Part shown: piece by piece, positions 33,001-45,790 of the stretch
Layout of the letters: each line of letters opens with the position of its first letter
Position numbering within the stretch: position 1 is the stretch's first letter
Assembly (NCBI GenBank): GCA_029962745.1
Contig: CM057157.1
Location: 21,954,916 to 22,018,915, forward strand
Source of the DNA: Echinometra lucunter
Lineage: Eukaryota; Echinodermata; Echinoidea; Camarodonta; Echinometridae
Length of the DNA: 64,000 bases
Direction of reading: 5' to 3'
Made by a program: the position numbers and the translations under genes
The notes under the pieces: generated by a model
Database searches by the model: none
Told to the model about the DNA's origin: nothing
Seen by the model: the letters and a program-made list of their open reading frames with translations, nothing else

Positions 33001-33660
33001 TGGGGGGGGGGGGGGGGGGGGGGGGAAGAAGGAAGAATGATGGGGTGGAAGGGGCCGGGAGCATGAGTGTTAATTTCAACTGTAAACATGGAACCTAATA
33101 AGGGAAAACATTGTCTTGTAAGAAGGATGGGATGGAGGGGGGCCCGGGGGTATTAGCGTTAATTTCAACTGTAAACATGGAACCTAATAAGGGGAAAACA
33201 TTGGCGTGTAAGAAGGATGGGATGGAGGGGGGCCCGGGGGTATTAGCGTTAATTTCAACTGTAAACATGGAACCTAATAAGGGGAAAACATTGTCGTGTA
33301 AGAAGGATGGGATGGAGGGGGGCCCGGGGGTATTAGCGTTAATTTCAACTGTAAACATGGAACCTAATAAGGGGAAAACATTGTCTTGTAAGAAGGATGG
33401 GATGGAGGGGGGCCCGGGGGTATTAGCGTTAATTTCAACTGTAAACATGGAACCTAATAAGGGGAAAACATTGTCGTGCAAGAAGGATGGGATGGAGGGG
33501 GGCCCGGGGGTATTAGCGCTAATTTCAACTGTAAACATGGAACCTAATAAGGGGAAAACATTGTCTTGTAAGAAGGATGGGATGGAGGGGGGCCCGGGGG
33601 TATTAGCGTTAATTTTAACTGTAAACATGGAGCATAATAAGGGGAAAACATTGTCTTGTT
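33001..33660 (+). repeat. 90-bp minisatellite, about six and a half units
   Basis: Units start at 33121, 33211, 33301, 33391, 33481 and 33571, each agaaggatgggatggagggg and onward, with a partial unit before them and a G-run at about 33002-33025. Units differ by only one or two bases. Because 90 is a multiple of three, both strands stay open for more than 170 codons. This is not evidence of coding. Block B has about two units (44930-45060) and block C one (56640-56740). Confidence 0.95.
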
Positions 33661-34020
33661 AGAAAGAGAGAGAGAGAGTGGGTGGGGCTATTATTGCCTC
33701 TCCGACCAAGCAAGAATGCAGCTACATTTTGTGCTAGATTAGTTGGCAGGATAGCGAGACATTTTGTATGTTGATAATGATCAAACGTACATGAACACGC
33801 ACAATGTATATACATAATAGACAAATAAAAGAGACTTTTCCTTCTCATAAAACTATACATTCCCGCTCCAATGTCTTGGGGGGGGGGGGGAATGAGGGGT
33901 ATACATCTCCCCACCTTGTGAGGTGGGGGGATGACATGTACAATCATCCCCCAGGTTTTAGGGAAGGATGTTTGCTTACAATTAAACTGAATTGTTTAGA
34001 AATGATAGGAACAGCAAAAA
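33661..34020. other. Block A, non-coding interval with poly-G
   Basis: A short GA run follows the minisatellite (about 33664-33678) and a G-run lies at about 33879-33890. No gene is supported. Confidence 0.4.
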
Positions 34021-34055
34021 TGATAATAATGATTACCATTATAACAACAACAACA

Positions 34056-34110
<55 letters not shown>

Positions 34111-34160
34111 TATTTAGTAATGTATTATTATTGTATTATTATTATGCTTATGATAATAAA
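34021..34160. repeat. (AAT)n microsatellite
   Basis: About 18 uninterrupted ATA units after an AAC-rich start. The matching arrays in B (44396-44490) and C (56100-56230) differ in length and interruption. Confidence 0.9.
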
Positions 34161-34415
34161 AGTTATCATCATCGTTAATGTGCCTGAAATGACGATTACT
34201 GTCATAACTATATCGATCATTATTCTAATTTATGTAGTCCTTTATATTACTTTTGGGTAATTTCGGCGCCGTCACAGTTTTTCTGAAGTGGTGTAACAAC
34301 AAAATTAAAAAAAAAGATAAATAGCGTGATGCAAATATGCAATAATGTGTGTCAGTCCATATTCTATATTCGTTTCTCACGGTACGTATATCTTCTATTT
34401 ATGTCTGTGCATTCG

Positions 34416-34506
34416 GGTGTATGTGTGTGGGTGTGTGTTTGTGTGTGTGTGAGTGTGCGTGTGCGTGAGTGAGTGAGCGTGTGCGTGATGCGTGTGTGTG
34501 TGTATC
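34416..34506. repeat. GT-rich microsatellite
   Basis: Interrupted (GT)n. The inverted versions in B (about 44053-44125) and C (about 55748-55835) differ in unit number. Confidence 0.8.
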
Positions 34507-34509
34507 TGT

Positions 34510-36730
34510 TTCATTCCTCCTTGTTTCTTTTGCTCATTAATTGATGTCTTATCTACGAAAATATGCTATGGAAACAAAATGAAGACTTGTATTGTATTAT
34601 TTTGCTTATATTGATTTATATGGATGTATTGATGTTTATTTTGAATGAAATCTCTAATAAAAACATTATGGAAAAAAAAAAATCTGTATACGATATTGAT
34701 ACTCGATTTCTCGTGAACGGCAAATCATCCCCCCAGGTGTAAGATGTCTGTGATGTATGGGTTGCATTCTCCTTTAAAGATGGCACTGTAAATGTTCAGG
34801 AGTGCCTCCTGGTTAATTTTTAAAAGGATATAACGATTCGTGGTCCAGTGATCATTCGACAATTTTTTTTTAGGCAACTTTATATTAGACATACGATAGA
34901 GTTGAATGGAATGATCACTTTCTTTGGTCATAATAATGACACAAATATTGAAGAAGAAAAAAAGGTACCATGAACACATGTTTCGGCACATGCTGAAATG
35001 CCTCAGGCTATTAAAAAGCCAGCATCCGTTTATTGCTGCTTTGAATTATAATCTGTGTAGACTGCATAAAAATGAAACTTAATGGTATTTATATACCCAT
35101 ACAAACTGTACTGAAGCACTGAATATTATAACTGCAGACATAAACTGAATGAAACGAAATAGGCAAATATTGTTAACCAGCAATAGACCAGCTGCTGGTC
35201 GTTTTAAACTGTCACCAATTCCCGAACATGCGTGCGCGCGCGCTGATGTAGTATCTCCATAGAGTATCTCCCCACGAATTCACCTTCCCCTTCTCAGGCT
35301 GTGTGTCCATACGTGCACTTTATTTGTGTACATATATATAGCCATGGTGTGCGCTGATATGTGTGCGTACGGATCATAGAGAACAGTCCAGGCAGTGGAC
35401 TAAACCAGCAATGGCATACTGAAGCAATAAATGTTATAACTCTGCGTAAACTACTTAAAATAACTGAAAACGACATCCATGTACTCTTAAATCCTTTCAG
35501 AAGTTGTATCCTACTTTGTGTCTCGATGTTTCATTGTTTCAGTTGATCTAGTTTACATGACCTTTCGCCATGTTCGCACGACCTCGTTTTATTCCGTGCC
35601 TAAAGAATTAGGAAATGCGGGGAAGAATGTATAGACTGATAACTACCTCTAAACTGATACTAGAACTTCCATGCTAAGAATGCATCATAAACGGACCTTG
35701 ATCCATTGTGAATGACTCGGCAAACGATGTTGATGAAGCCAAGGTTGTTTATCAAAACAATGGAAACTTCATGAATTCTATTGCAATATACATTTTCTTG
35801 AATTTGAGATGACCTGATGTGTTTTTGTACCCAAGAGCACAAAATCAAAGTAAAAAGCTGGCCAACAGCACAGACAGTAATTTTTTTTTGAAGCATTGAC
35901 ATTTGAGTAGAAATTACAATAATATGGCAATATCTCCAAAGCAATGCGATGTCTGATCAGCTTAAATTTCATCTACATGCAAGTTCGCGCTTATACAACC
36001 TACAAAATAAAGCATAAAATAAACAGAATGGCCAGCATTCTGCAATTCACTTTTTATATACATCACTGTTTCTCAAAAAGGGTAATCTCACTTTGCCCAG
36101 CAAACTATTATCAAATAAACATAACTAAGCATATATGAGATGTATGATAAGGCATAATAAAACCGCAAATTTTGCTTCTGACACAAAAGTAAGAAAAATG
36201 CAGATTTTTGTACTTTTGCTACTTTATAGTAGAATATTACCTAACTGTATCATAACAGAATATTACGTAACAACACCATAACCTTCATCTCATACGAATG
36301 CGGCAACTTTAATTTTGAAGGTTAGTTCTTTGCATTTTTATTCACTGCATCCAATACCTCATCAGCTTTTAATCATATTCTTATATTCATATGCACCTCT
36401 ACAATATCAATATGATTTGCTTAATTGATGCGAAAGTACGGACTTGATGTAAGATTCATCTGAGTAGCGAAAGTGCTACTTCCCGCTATCAGATTTAATT
36501 GAAATCATACCAACAAAACATTGTGCAAAAAAGGAAACCAAACTGCGCAATGTAAGGAATACGGTTAATTTTCTCACAGGCATATCTGTATTTCAACAGA
36601 GCTGTGTCACAACATTTTTAAAAATATGGATATCAGGGGTTAACAATGCTCTGTAATACAGTTCACACTCCTCCATAACCTTGAAAAATATAACTCTCAT
36701 TTAATCAAATTTGTCAAATCTCATCCGACA
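34510..36730. other. Block A, non-coding interval
   Basis: Frames such as 34725-34991, 35361-35546, 35660-35944 and 35944-36138 recur in the other copies only because the DNA is duplicated; they overlap on both strands and show no domain. No gene is supported. Confidence 0.5.
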
Positions 36731-36998
36731 AATCGGGGGGGGGGGGGTTGAAATCAAGGGACCACTGGGAACAATCAAATTCGACGTTGACTTCGAAGCT
36801 GTGATGTCGGCTAGTAGGCCTACGCATGTACGTCAGGGTTTTAACTCGAATGCAGTGCATACCACTGTTATGATAATGTCGATACTGTAACAGTGGTATG
36901 AGTTAAAACCCTACGAGCCGACATCGGAGTTTCAAAGCCAACATCAAAGTCCAATATTCCCAGTGATCCCTTGATTTCAAACTTCCCCCAAGATTGGT
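36730..36998. mobile_element. ~270-bp fold-back element, present in all three blocks
   Basis: The left arm starts at the G-run (gttgaaatcaagggaccact) and the right arm ends ccagtgatcccttgatttca then 'aacttccccc'. The centre is a tight hairpin with agggttttaactc against gagttaaaaccct and 'accactgtta' against 'taacagtggt'. Copies are at 41565-41812 and 51718-51982. Being in all three, it predates the duplication. Confidence 0.75.
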
Positions 36999-37046
36999 AA
37001 GCGGATTCGGATCATTCTGTGAAAATTCAAAATTACAATTTTTCAA

Positions 37047-37598
37047 GTGATGGAGTGGTGTGAACTTCTTCAGTATTACCCAATGATCAACATCAATGGC
37101 GAGGTCTCTTCCTAAAATAATAACAAGCATTTACATGGCAATTTATATCCATGGTAAGATATTTTATACACAGGTCATGAATGAACCCTGATATTTAAAA
37201 ATATTAGTTTATTTATAAAAAGTGGACAGTGGAGAGTGTAATGACATCATGAAAATTATGCAATGGTACCCTAATGGTAGTAGACCACTTTTGCACAACA
37301 CTGTTTCAGAATTTCAAGAGAAGTGATGGAGTGGTGTGAACTTCTTCAGTATTACCCAATGATCAACATCAATGGCGAGGTCTGTTCCTAAAATAATAAC
37401 AAGTATTTACATGGCAATTTATATCCATGGTAAGATATTTTATACACAGGTCATGAATGAACCCTGATATTTAAAAATATTAGTTTATTTATAAAAAGTG
37501 GACAGTGGAGAGTGTAATGACATCATGAAAATTATGCAATGGTACCCTAATGGTAGTAGACCACTTTTGCACAACACTGTTTCAGAATTTCAAGAGAA
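37047..37598 (+). repeat. 276-bp tandem duplication, only in block A
   Basis: The word gtgatggagtggtgtgaact starts at 37047 and again at 37323, and the two 276-bp units differ at only a few bases. Blocks B and C have one unit each (near 41260-41500 and 51420-51665). Confidence 0.9.
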
Positions 37599-37681
37599 AT
37601 TAGGCAGTTTCCATTTTAAATGATAGATATTTAGGTAAAACTATCGTGTTATCAAATTTACAATAATATTCGAAAGAATAA

Positions 37682-37897
37682 GTGAAAATTAATGGGAAAG
37701 GCTTTGCAGATTCTGCGGTTTTGCATTTCAGAGCGAGGAGCTGTGGCTTTTTCCCGGATACCCATCAATCACACGATGCTTGCAAAGCCATCGAGCCTTT
37801 GTTTTTGTTTTTGTTTTCTGCGGAAGTGGTTGAAACGTCACCGTACGCTCCGCCCCCACAACACGATTTGGAGATCAATCCGTACACACGACAGCTT
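37682..37897 (-). other. GPCR 3' flank, cut by gap
   Basis: Reverse complement of 40923-41145, which follows the GPCR stop in the P1 copy. If the pattern held, a minus-strand GPCR copy would come next; instead there is an N gap and then a plus-strand copy. Confidence 0.7.
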
Positions 37898-38397
37898 NNN
37901 NNNNNNNNNNNNNNNNNNNNNNNNNNNNNNNNNNNNNNNNNNNNNNNNNNNNNNNNNNNNNNNNNNNNNNNNNNNNNNNNNNNNNNNNNNNNNNNNNNNN
38001 NNNNNNNNNNNNNNNNNNNNNNNNNNNNNNNNNNNNNNNNNNNNNNNNNNNNNNNNNNNNNNNNNNNNNNNNNNNNNNNNNNNNNNNNNNNNNNNNNNNN
38101 NNNNNNNNNNNNNNNNNNNNNNNNNNNNNNNNNNNNNNNNNNNNNNNNNNNNNNNNNNNNNNNNNNNNNNNNNNNNNNNNNNNNNNNNNNNNNNNNNNNN
38201 NNNNNNNNNNNNNNNNNNNNNNNNNNNNNNNNNNNNNNNNNNNNNNNNNNNNNNNNNNNNNNNNNNNNNNNNNNNNNNNNNNNNNNNNNNNNNNNNNNNN
38301 NNNNNNNNNNNNNNNNNNNNNNNNNNNNNNNNNNNNNNNNNNNNNNNNNNNNNNNNNNNNNNNNNNNNNNNNNNNNNNNNNNNNNNNNNNNNNNNNN
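37898..38397. other. Assembly gap, exactly 500 N
   Basis: The round number suggests a placeholder of unknown true length. Frames running through it are meaningless. Confidence 0.97.
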
Positions 38398-40439
38398 AAG
38401 AAAGCGCATCGCGTTAATTACAGCAAAAGCATGTCTGTATGAAAAGATTTTCTGGTGAGTTTCCAAGTGTCTCTTACAATTAGATGATGCATTCTAAAGA
38501 TATTTAATGATGCATATATCTAACCATGCTAAAGAGGCAGATAATTCCAGATGATGTCATAATAGTTCACATATAATAATATTTGCTGTCATTACCACAT
38601 GATTTGGTTAGATGTTTGATTGAATTCATCAAGTATAAATCGGTAAGTCTATTTTGTCCCTTACCGACCACAATTTTAAATGTATATTGAAAGCCTAAAA
38701 GTTTACAAAACTTACAGCTTGGAAAGGCGAACATCAGTTTCAATTTACGTAATTGATGCTTACTTCAGTGTACTTGTTTTCATATAACATATTTGATAAC
38801 ATAGTGGGACTTATATAATACACTTGCCAAAATACATTCACACACAGAATTGAACAACTGAAATATCTTTGTCACGATTTAACAACAAAACTATAACGAG
38901 AGGGGTCTTTATTAACTGTCGTTCATCATGATATAGTTTTGTAACTCGTGATGTTATTTTTTTCCTTCTCTTACCCTTTTGTCATTCATATATGCAGGTA
39001 TTCCTGCTATCATTGTTATCGCGACTGGTGGTATTGCAAATGTGGACTACGCTGGAGAAGATGTGTATGTTGTTTCTAGTACAATAAATATCATAATTTT
39101 CTCTGTATACTATTCTCGTTGAAATTCTAACGCCTTGTTTGGTGTAAACCATGTCCCCATTTTCACTGAAGCTTCGTTGAAAAATAACCATATTCACATT
39201 TTCTCAGACATACTAAATGGAAATTCTTTCTATCTTGGAGTTAGAGTATCTTGTAAGGTCGCTCAGGAACGTCGTTGAATAATTGGTTTCATGATGAAAC
39301 AATACGATGCTATGCATGTACCATGCTCACTGACACATAAACGGCGGGCTGATATGTACAAGAAAATAGGAATAAAGCCGATAGAAATGGCTCAATTATT
39401 GTAAATTCACTATCCTTCCATTGCTATGTAGTTGCTTCCTTCGTCTCTGGTCTAAATCGGCGGGCTCCTGATCCCGATGGCCCTCGTCCTCATCGCCAAC
39501 GTATTCGTCTTTTCCTCGTCATTCGACAGCTCTCGAAGTCGTCTAAAGTCGAGGGAAAGCAAAGAAGGAAAGGAACAGGAGCGCCAAGAGACGATTGAAA
39601 CGCATCAAGAACGCCGTGACGATCCTGCTGTTGCTAGGGCTGACTTGGATAACTGGCTATCTGCTCCTGATAGAAGCCTTTACTCAGGTAAAACCATTCT
39701 TTCTTTTTTTTTCAGATATAGAGTGTTAAGCCCTCCGCACACTATACGATTAGACTGCGATCCGATTTTCGAACAATGGCATTTTGCATTAAATATTACA
39801 GTTTAAACAAGTAAAATTATCTCATTTAAAGTTCGGAATAATGATAGGAACTACTGGAATCGGAATTTTGGTTAACTGCAAGCCTTTTGGTTGGAGTAAA
39901 GGCCATATCGGCTTCAAATCGTCTCAAAATTCACCTATTCCTTACGTTGGAAAAGCGCATATGAACATTTATGTGAAAATACACCAGATAAATCCATTAT
40001 TATCATTATTGTTAGTATATCATTACTATTATCACCCTCATTATTACCATCATATCATATCATTATCATAGTCCTCGTTAATATATTTTCTTGCAGGCTG
40101 TTCAGGCTGTATTCATCCTGTTCAACTGCTTCAAGGCCTGTTCATTTTCATTCTCTACTGTCTCCGCAAGCCTGTGGTCACGCCAGCAATGGGGGCTGAC
40201 ATGCGCTTGGTGTGATGGTAAGAGCAGGGCAAGGCGATTCTTGTCCGACGTCCTCGTTTGACAGCGGAACAGCCTCGTCAAGTTTTTCAGCAGGAAGTCT
40301 GACAGGAGTACAGCTTTGGGGAAGAGCATCACCGATGCCTCTAAAGACGGGCAATTTTCGGATTCTATCTCGAACCCTGCATACGATGATCTGGTTCTTT
40401 GGGATTTACACTCCAAGCGATGATAGGAGCAAGTGTTAA
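38398..40439 (+). pseudogene. Adhesion GPCR 3' part, copy P1 (TM4 to stop), with indels
   Basis: Three exons can be matched to the fuller minus-strand copy. 38998-39078 (TM4): acceptor tatgcag, reads GIPAIIVIATGG and ends at a GT donor. 39432-39687 (TM5-ICL3-TM6): starts CFLRLW, then IPMALVLIANVFVF, and is thrown out of frame by a missing base in the next codons, by another in 'gtcgagggaaag' and by an extra base at 'gaaacgcatc'. 40097-40439 (TM7 and tail): starts after ttgcag, reads AVQAVFILFNCF, and has a missing base in the 'QGLF' region. At least five single-base indels relative to the other copies break the frame. TM1-3 and the extracellular part would lie in or beyond the gap. It is either a pseudogene or a poorly polished assembly of a real gene. 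Confidence 0.75.
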
Positions 40440-40741
40440 TTCCAACGGATGAATACATTCCCCAAAGCACGTTTCACCTCCTCGCCTACATCTAATTTCT
40501 AAGAATTTTCAGATTTAATTTCATTATTATTCTGTCAGTTCTTAAAAAAGCACTTTTCGAATTAAACAAATATACATGTACAAAAACCAACACTCAGAAA
40601 ACATTTCAGTGTCACCATCAACATCAAACAAAAAAGATCATTTACAATAAATATAAACAAATATGCCGATATACGTATATACGTAAAATCACAAGAAAAT
40701 GAAAGCTAATTATGAAAAGGGAAAATATGGGGTAAAATCGT

Positions 40742-40855
40742 TGTCCGTTTTCAGACGGGAGCAGAATGCGTATTTTAATTAAGATTCTAGTGATGCATTA
40801 CTGAATCTTAATTCTAATGACGCCCTTTAGTCGTCTGAATGGAACGAGCGTAAAT
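40742..40855. mobile_element. Short fold-back element behind the GPCR stop (P1)
   Basis: 'ttttcagacgggagcag' on the left and 'tcgtctgaatggaac' on the right are inverted, with an inner hairpin of attaagattc words around gatgcatt. The best-preserved copy is at 50905-51012, the third at about 58040-58145. In all copies it lies about 300 bp after the stop. Confidence 0.6.
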
Positions 40856-41564
40856 TGAATTTCGACATTCAAATGACGTCAGGGAGGTGTTTTTCAGTGA
40901 CGACCCCTCCCAAGTTACGGAAAGAAGCGTCGTGTGTACAGGATTTGATCTCCACATCGTGTTGTGGGGGCAGAGCCTACGGTCGACGTTTCGCCACTTA
41001 CGCAGAAAACAAAAACAAAAACAAAGGCTCGATGGCTTTGCAAGCATCGTGTGCGAGTGATTGATGGTATCCGGGAAAAAGCCACAGCTCCTCGCTCTGA
41101 AATGCAAAACCGCAGAATCTGCGAAGCCTTCCCATTAATTTTCACTTATTCTTTCGATATTATTGTAATTTGATAAACACGATAGTTTTACCTAAATATC
41201 TATCATTAAAAATGAAACTGCTAATTTCTCTTGAAATTCTGAAACAGTGTTGTGCAAAAGTGGTCTACTACCATTAGGGTACCATTGCATAATTTTCATG
41301 ATGTCATTATCACTCTCCACTGTCCACTTTTATAAATAAACTAATATTTTTAAATATCAGGGTTCATTCATGACCTGTATATAAAATATCTTACCATGGA
41401 TATAAATTGGCATGTAATACTTGTTATTATTTTGGAAGAGACCTCGCCATGGATGTTGAATCATTGGGTAATACTGAAGAAAGTTCACACCACTCCATCA
41501 CTTGAAAAATTGTAATTTTGAATTTTAACAGAATGATCCGAATCCGCTTACCAATCTTGGGGGA

Positions 41565-41812
41565 AGTTTGAAATCAAGGGATCACTGGGAATATTGGACT
41601 TTGATGTTGGCTTTGAAACTCCGATGTCGGCTCGTAGGGTTTTAAACTCATACCACTGTTACAGTATCGACATTATCATAACAGTGTATGCACTGCATTC
41701 GAGTTAAAACCCTGACGTACATGCGTAGGCCTACTAGCCGACATCACAGCTTCGAAGTCAACGTCGAATTTGATTGTTCCCAGTGGTCCCTTGATTTCAA
41801 ACCCCCCCCCCC
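41565..41812. mobile_element. Fold-back element, copy in block B
   Basis: Inverse of 36730-36998, with the same gggaagtttgaaatcaaggg start and a C-run at the other end. Confidence 0.7.
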
Positions 41813-44052
41813 CCCCGATTTGTCGGATGAGATTTGACAAATTTGATTAAATGAGAGTTATATTTTTCAAGGTTTATGGAGGGTGTGAACTGTATTACAG
41901 AGCATTGTTAACCCCTGATATCCATATTTTAAAAATGTTGTGACACAGCTCTGTTGAAATACAGAATGCCTGTGAGAAAATTAACCGTATTCCTTACATT
42001 GCGCAGTTTGGTTTCCTTTTGCACAATGTTTTGTTGGTATGATTTCAATTAAATCTGATAGCGGGAAGTAGCACTTTCGCTACTCAGATGAATCTTACAT
42101 CAAGTCCGTACTTTCGCATCAATTAAGCAAATCATATTGATATTGTAGAGGTGCATATGAATATAAGAATATGATTAAAAGCTGATGAGGTATTGGATGC
42201 AGTGAATAAAAATGCAAAGAATTAACCTTCAAAATTAAAGTTGCCGCATTCGTATGAGATGAAGGTTATGGTGTTGTTACGTAATATTCTGTTATGATAC
42301 AGTTAGGTAATATTCTACTATAAAGTAGCAAAAGTAACAAAAATCTGCATTTTTCTTACTTTTGTGTCAGAAGCAAAATTTGCGGTTTTATTATGCCTTA
42401 TCATACATCTCATATATGCTTAGTTATGTTTATTTGATAATAGTTTGCTGGGCAAAGTGAGATTACCCTTTTTGAGAAACACTGATGTATATAAAAAGTG
42501 TATTGGAGAATGCTGGCCATTCTTTTTATTTTATGCTTTATTTTGTAGGTTGTATAAGCGCGAACTTGCATGTAGATGAAATTTAAGCTGATCAGACATC
42601 GCATTGCTTTGGAGATATTGCCATATTATTGTAATTTCTACTCAAATGTCAATGCTTCAAAAAAAAAATACTGTCTGTGCTGTTGGCCAGCTTTTTACTT
42701 TGATTTTGTGCTCTTGGGTACAAAAACACATCAGGTCATCTCAAATTCAAGAAAATGTATATTGCAATAGAATTCATGAAGTTTCCATTGTTTTGATAAA
42801 CAACCTTGGCTTCATCAACATCGTTTGCCGAGTCATTCACAATGGATCAAGGTCCGTTTATGATGCATTCTTTACATGGAAGCTCTAGTATCAGTTTAGA
42901 GGTAGTTATCAGTCTATACATTCTTCCCCGCATTTCCTAATTCTTTAGGCACGGAATAAAACGAGGTCCTGCGAACATGGCGAAAGGTCATGTAAACTAG
43001 ATCAACTGAAACAATGAAACATCGAGACACAAAGTAGGATACAACTTCTGAAAGGATTTAAGAGTACATGGATGTCGTTTTCAGTTATTTTAAGTAGTTT
43101 ACGCAGAGTTATAACATTTATTGCTTCAGTATGCCATTGCTGGTTTAGTCCACTGCCTGGACTGTTCTCTATGATCCGTACGCACACGTATCAGCGCACA
43201 CCATGGCTATATATATGTACACAAATAAAGTGCACGTACGGACACACAGCCTGAGAAGGGAAGGTGAATTCGTGGGGTAAGTGAATTCGTGGGGAGATAC
43301 TACATCAGCGCGCGCGCACGCATGTTCGGGAATTGGTGACAGTTTAAAACGACCAGCAGCTGGTCTATTGCTGGTTAACAATATTTGCCTATTTCGTTTC
43401 ATTCAGTTTATGTCTGCAGTTATAATATTCAGTGCTTCAATACAGTTTGTATGGGTATATAAATACCATTAAGTTTCATTTTTATGCAGTCTACACAGAT
43501 TATAATTCAAAGCAGCAATAAACGGATGCTGGCTTTTTAATAGCCTGAGGCATTTCAGCATGTGCCGAAACATGTGTTCATGGTACCTTTTTTTCTTCTT
43601 CAATATTTGTGTCATTATTATGACCAAAGAAAGTGATCATTCCATTCAACTCTATCGTATGTCTAATATAAAGTTGCCTAAAAAAAATTGTCGAATGATC
43701 ACTGGACCACGAATCGTAATATCCTTTTAAAGATTAACCAGGAGGCACTCCTGAACATTTACAGTGCCATCTTTAAAGGAGAATGCAACCCAGACATTGC
43801 AGACATCTTACACCTGGGGGGGGGGGGGATGATTTGCCGTTCACGAGAAATCGAGTATCAATATCGTATACAGATTTTTTTTCCATAATGTTTTTATTAG
43901 AGATTTCATTCAAAATAAACATCAATACATCCATATAAATCAATGTAAGCAAAATAATATAATACAAGTCTTCGTTTTGTTTCCATAGCATATTTTCGTA
44001 GATAAGATATCAATTAATGAGCAAAGAAACAAGGAAGACTGAAACAGATAGA

Positions 44053-44125
44053 CACACACACGCAGTCACGCACACACGCTCACTCACTCACACACAAACA
44101 CACACCCACACACATACACCCAAAT
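44053..44125. repeat. CA-rich microsatellite
   Basis: Block B version of the GT-rich array at 34416. Confidence 0.75.
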
Positions 44126-44395
44126 GCACAGACATAAATAGAAGATATACGCACCGTGACAAACGAATATAAAATATGGACTGACACACATTATTGCATA
44201 TTTGCAACACGCTATTTATCTTTTTTTTTTAATTTTGTTGTTACACCACTTCAGAAAAACTGTGACGGCGCCGAAATTACCCAAAAGTAATATAAATAAC
44301 TACATAAATTAGAATAATGATCGATATAGTTATGACAGTAATCGTCATTTCAGGCACATTAACGATGATGATAACTATTATTATTACCATAAGCA

Positions 44396-44440
44396 TAATG
44401 ATAATAATAATAATAATAATACAATAATAATACATTACTA

Positions 44441-44487
<47 letters not shown>

Positions 44488-44490
44488 CGT
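44396..44490. repeat. (ATT)n microsatellite
   Basis: Block B version of the AAT array at 34021. Confidence 0.85.
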
Positions 44491-44924
44491 CATTATTGCT
44501 GTTCCTATCATTTCTAAACAATTCAGTTTAATTGTAAGCAAACATCCTTCCCTAAAACCTGGGGGATGATTGTACATGTCATCCCCCCACCTTGTGAGGT
44601 GGGGGATGTATACCCCTCATCCCCCCCCCCCTCCCCCCGCTGTCTACGCCCCTGCTGTAAACCCAGTAGCGTATCAAGACATTGGAGCGGGAATGTATAG
44701 TTTTATAAGAAGGAAAAGTCTCTTGGACAAATTATTTGTCTATTATGTATATACCTTGTGCGTGTTCATGTACGTTTGATCATTATTAACATACAAAATG
44801 TCTCGCTATCCTGCCAACTAGTCTAGCACAAAATGTAGCTGCATTCTTGCTTGGTCGGAGAGGCAATTATAGCCCCACTTCTCTCTCTTTCTAACGAGAC
44901 AATGTTTTCCCCTTATTATGCTCC

Positions 44925-45110
44925 ATGTTTACAGTTGAAATTAACGCTAATACCCCCGGCCCCCTCCATCCCATCCTTCTTACACGACAATGTTTCCCCC
45001 TTATTAGGTTCCATGTTTACAGTTGAAATTAACACTCATGCCCCCGGCCCCTTCAATCCCATCATTCTTCCTTCTTCCCCTCCCCCCCCCCCCCCCCCCC
45101 CCATGATTCG
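44925..45110 (-). repeat. 90-bp minisatellite, about two units, plus poly-C
   Basis: Block B version of 33001-33660, with only two unit starts and a C-run at about 45081-45102. Confidence 0.85.
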
Positions 45111-45790
45111 CGTGTACGAACATTTGTTATTCCACAAATACGCCTCTGCTTCTCGGATAAGATTTGTCCCTGCAGAAGCAGACCTGTTCATGACTATACT
45201 TCGGATGATATTTCAGGCTATTCTTCTTTCTCATAATTACCCTTATTATTTTTTTTTTAAAGTACAAATGCTATTCAGGAATCGACCAGAGATAATAACT
45301 TGAGTGCTGTTTACTGATAATAATTCAATGACGTCTCACCAGTAACTGAATTCCCACAGTTTGAAAAGAATTTTTTGGAGCGTATCAAATCATTCTTTTC
45401 AGACAAAACTGAAGACTTATCAGATTAAAATAAAACACATGCGTGAACACAAAGAACGCGGGGTTTCTATGTTCATATCTGAACGAGCCTTAACGATGTA
45501 TCTCAATGACAAAAAAATCTCATTATAGGTATGATTAAAAATTGGCCTAGGTCTTACTTACTATGCCGTGCTTAAGTGTCGGCATGTTCGAGTGTTCGAG
45601 AGTACCCTTTATTAAAATATTGTCATTTTTAGTGCTGTCGCAGGTTTTTAACACCCCTTTGAGGCTTGTTCAGATATGCAACGGCTAACCCCTTCATAAA
45701 AAGGTGCTTTGTTTCTCTGATTTTTTTTTTCTTTTCAAGCTTTCTTCCTGTCACATGTTTGAATGTAATATTCCTCTTGCATTTACTTTA

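Larger units (their letters stand above)
29521..37897 (+). repeat. Segmental duplication block A, forward copy
   Basis: The whole block recurs in reverse complement at about 41.1-49.39 kb and, in part, at about 51.0-57.46 kb. Anchor pairs: 29573-29761 with 49147-49336, 31128-31452 with 47420-47745, 35944-36138 with 42410-42604, and 37682-37897 with 40923-41145. Divergence is low but visible (single-base changes, homopolymer length, microsatellite length). It ends at an N gap. No host gene is recognisable in it. Confidence 0.9.

Noticed and set aside
33095..33662. Long overlapping frames (about 180 codons) on both strands
   Set aside because: They are produced by a 90-bp minisatellite whose period is a multiple of three; both strands are equally open and unit number varies among block copies.
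34021..34178. Poly-Ile frame of 33804-34178
   Set aside because: It is an (AAT)n microsatellite translation.
37682..38466. Frames of 230-258 codons across the first N gap
   Set aside because: Most of the frame is N; the ends belong to a GPCR 3' flank and an intron.
42410..42888. Frames found in two or three places (for example MRCLISLNFIYMQVRAYT) as a conserved small-protein family
   Set aside because: They recur only because the DNA block is duplicated; frames overlap on both strands and the third copy is disrupted.
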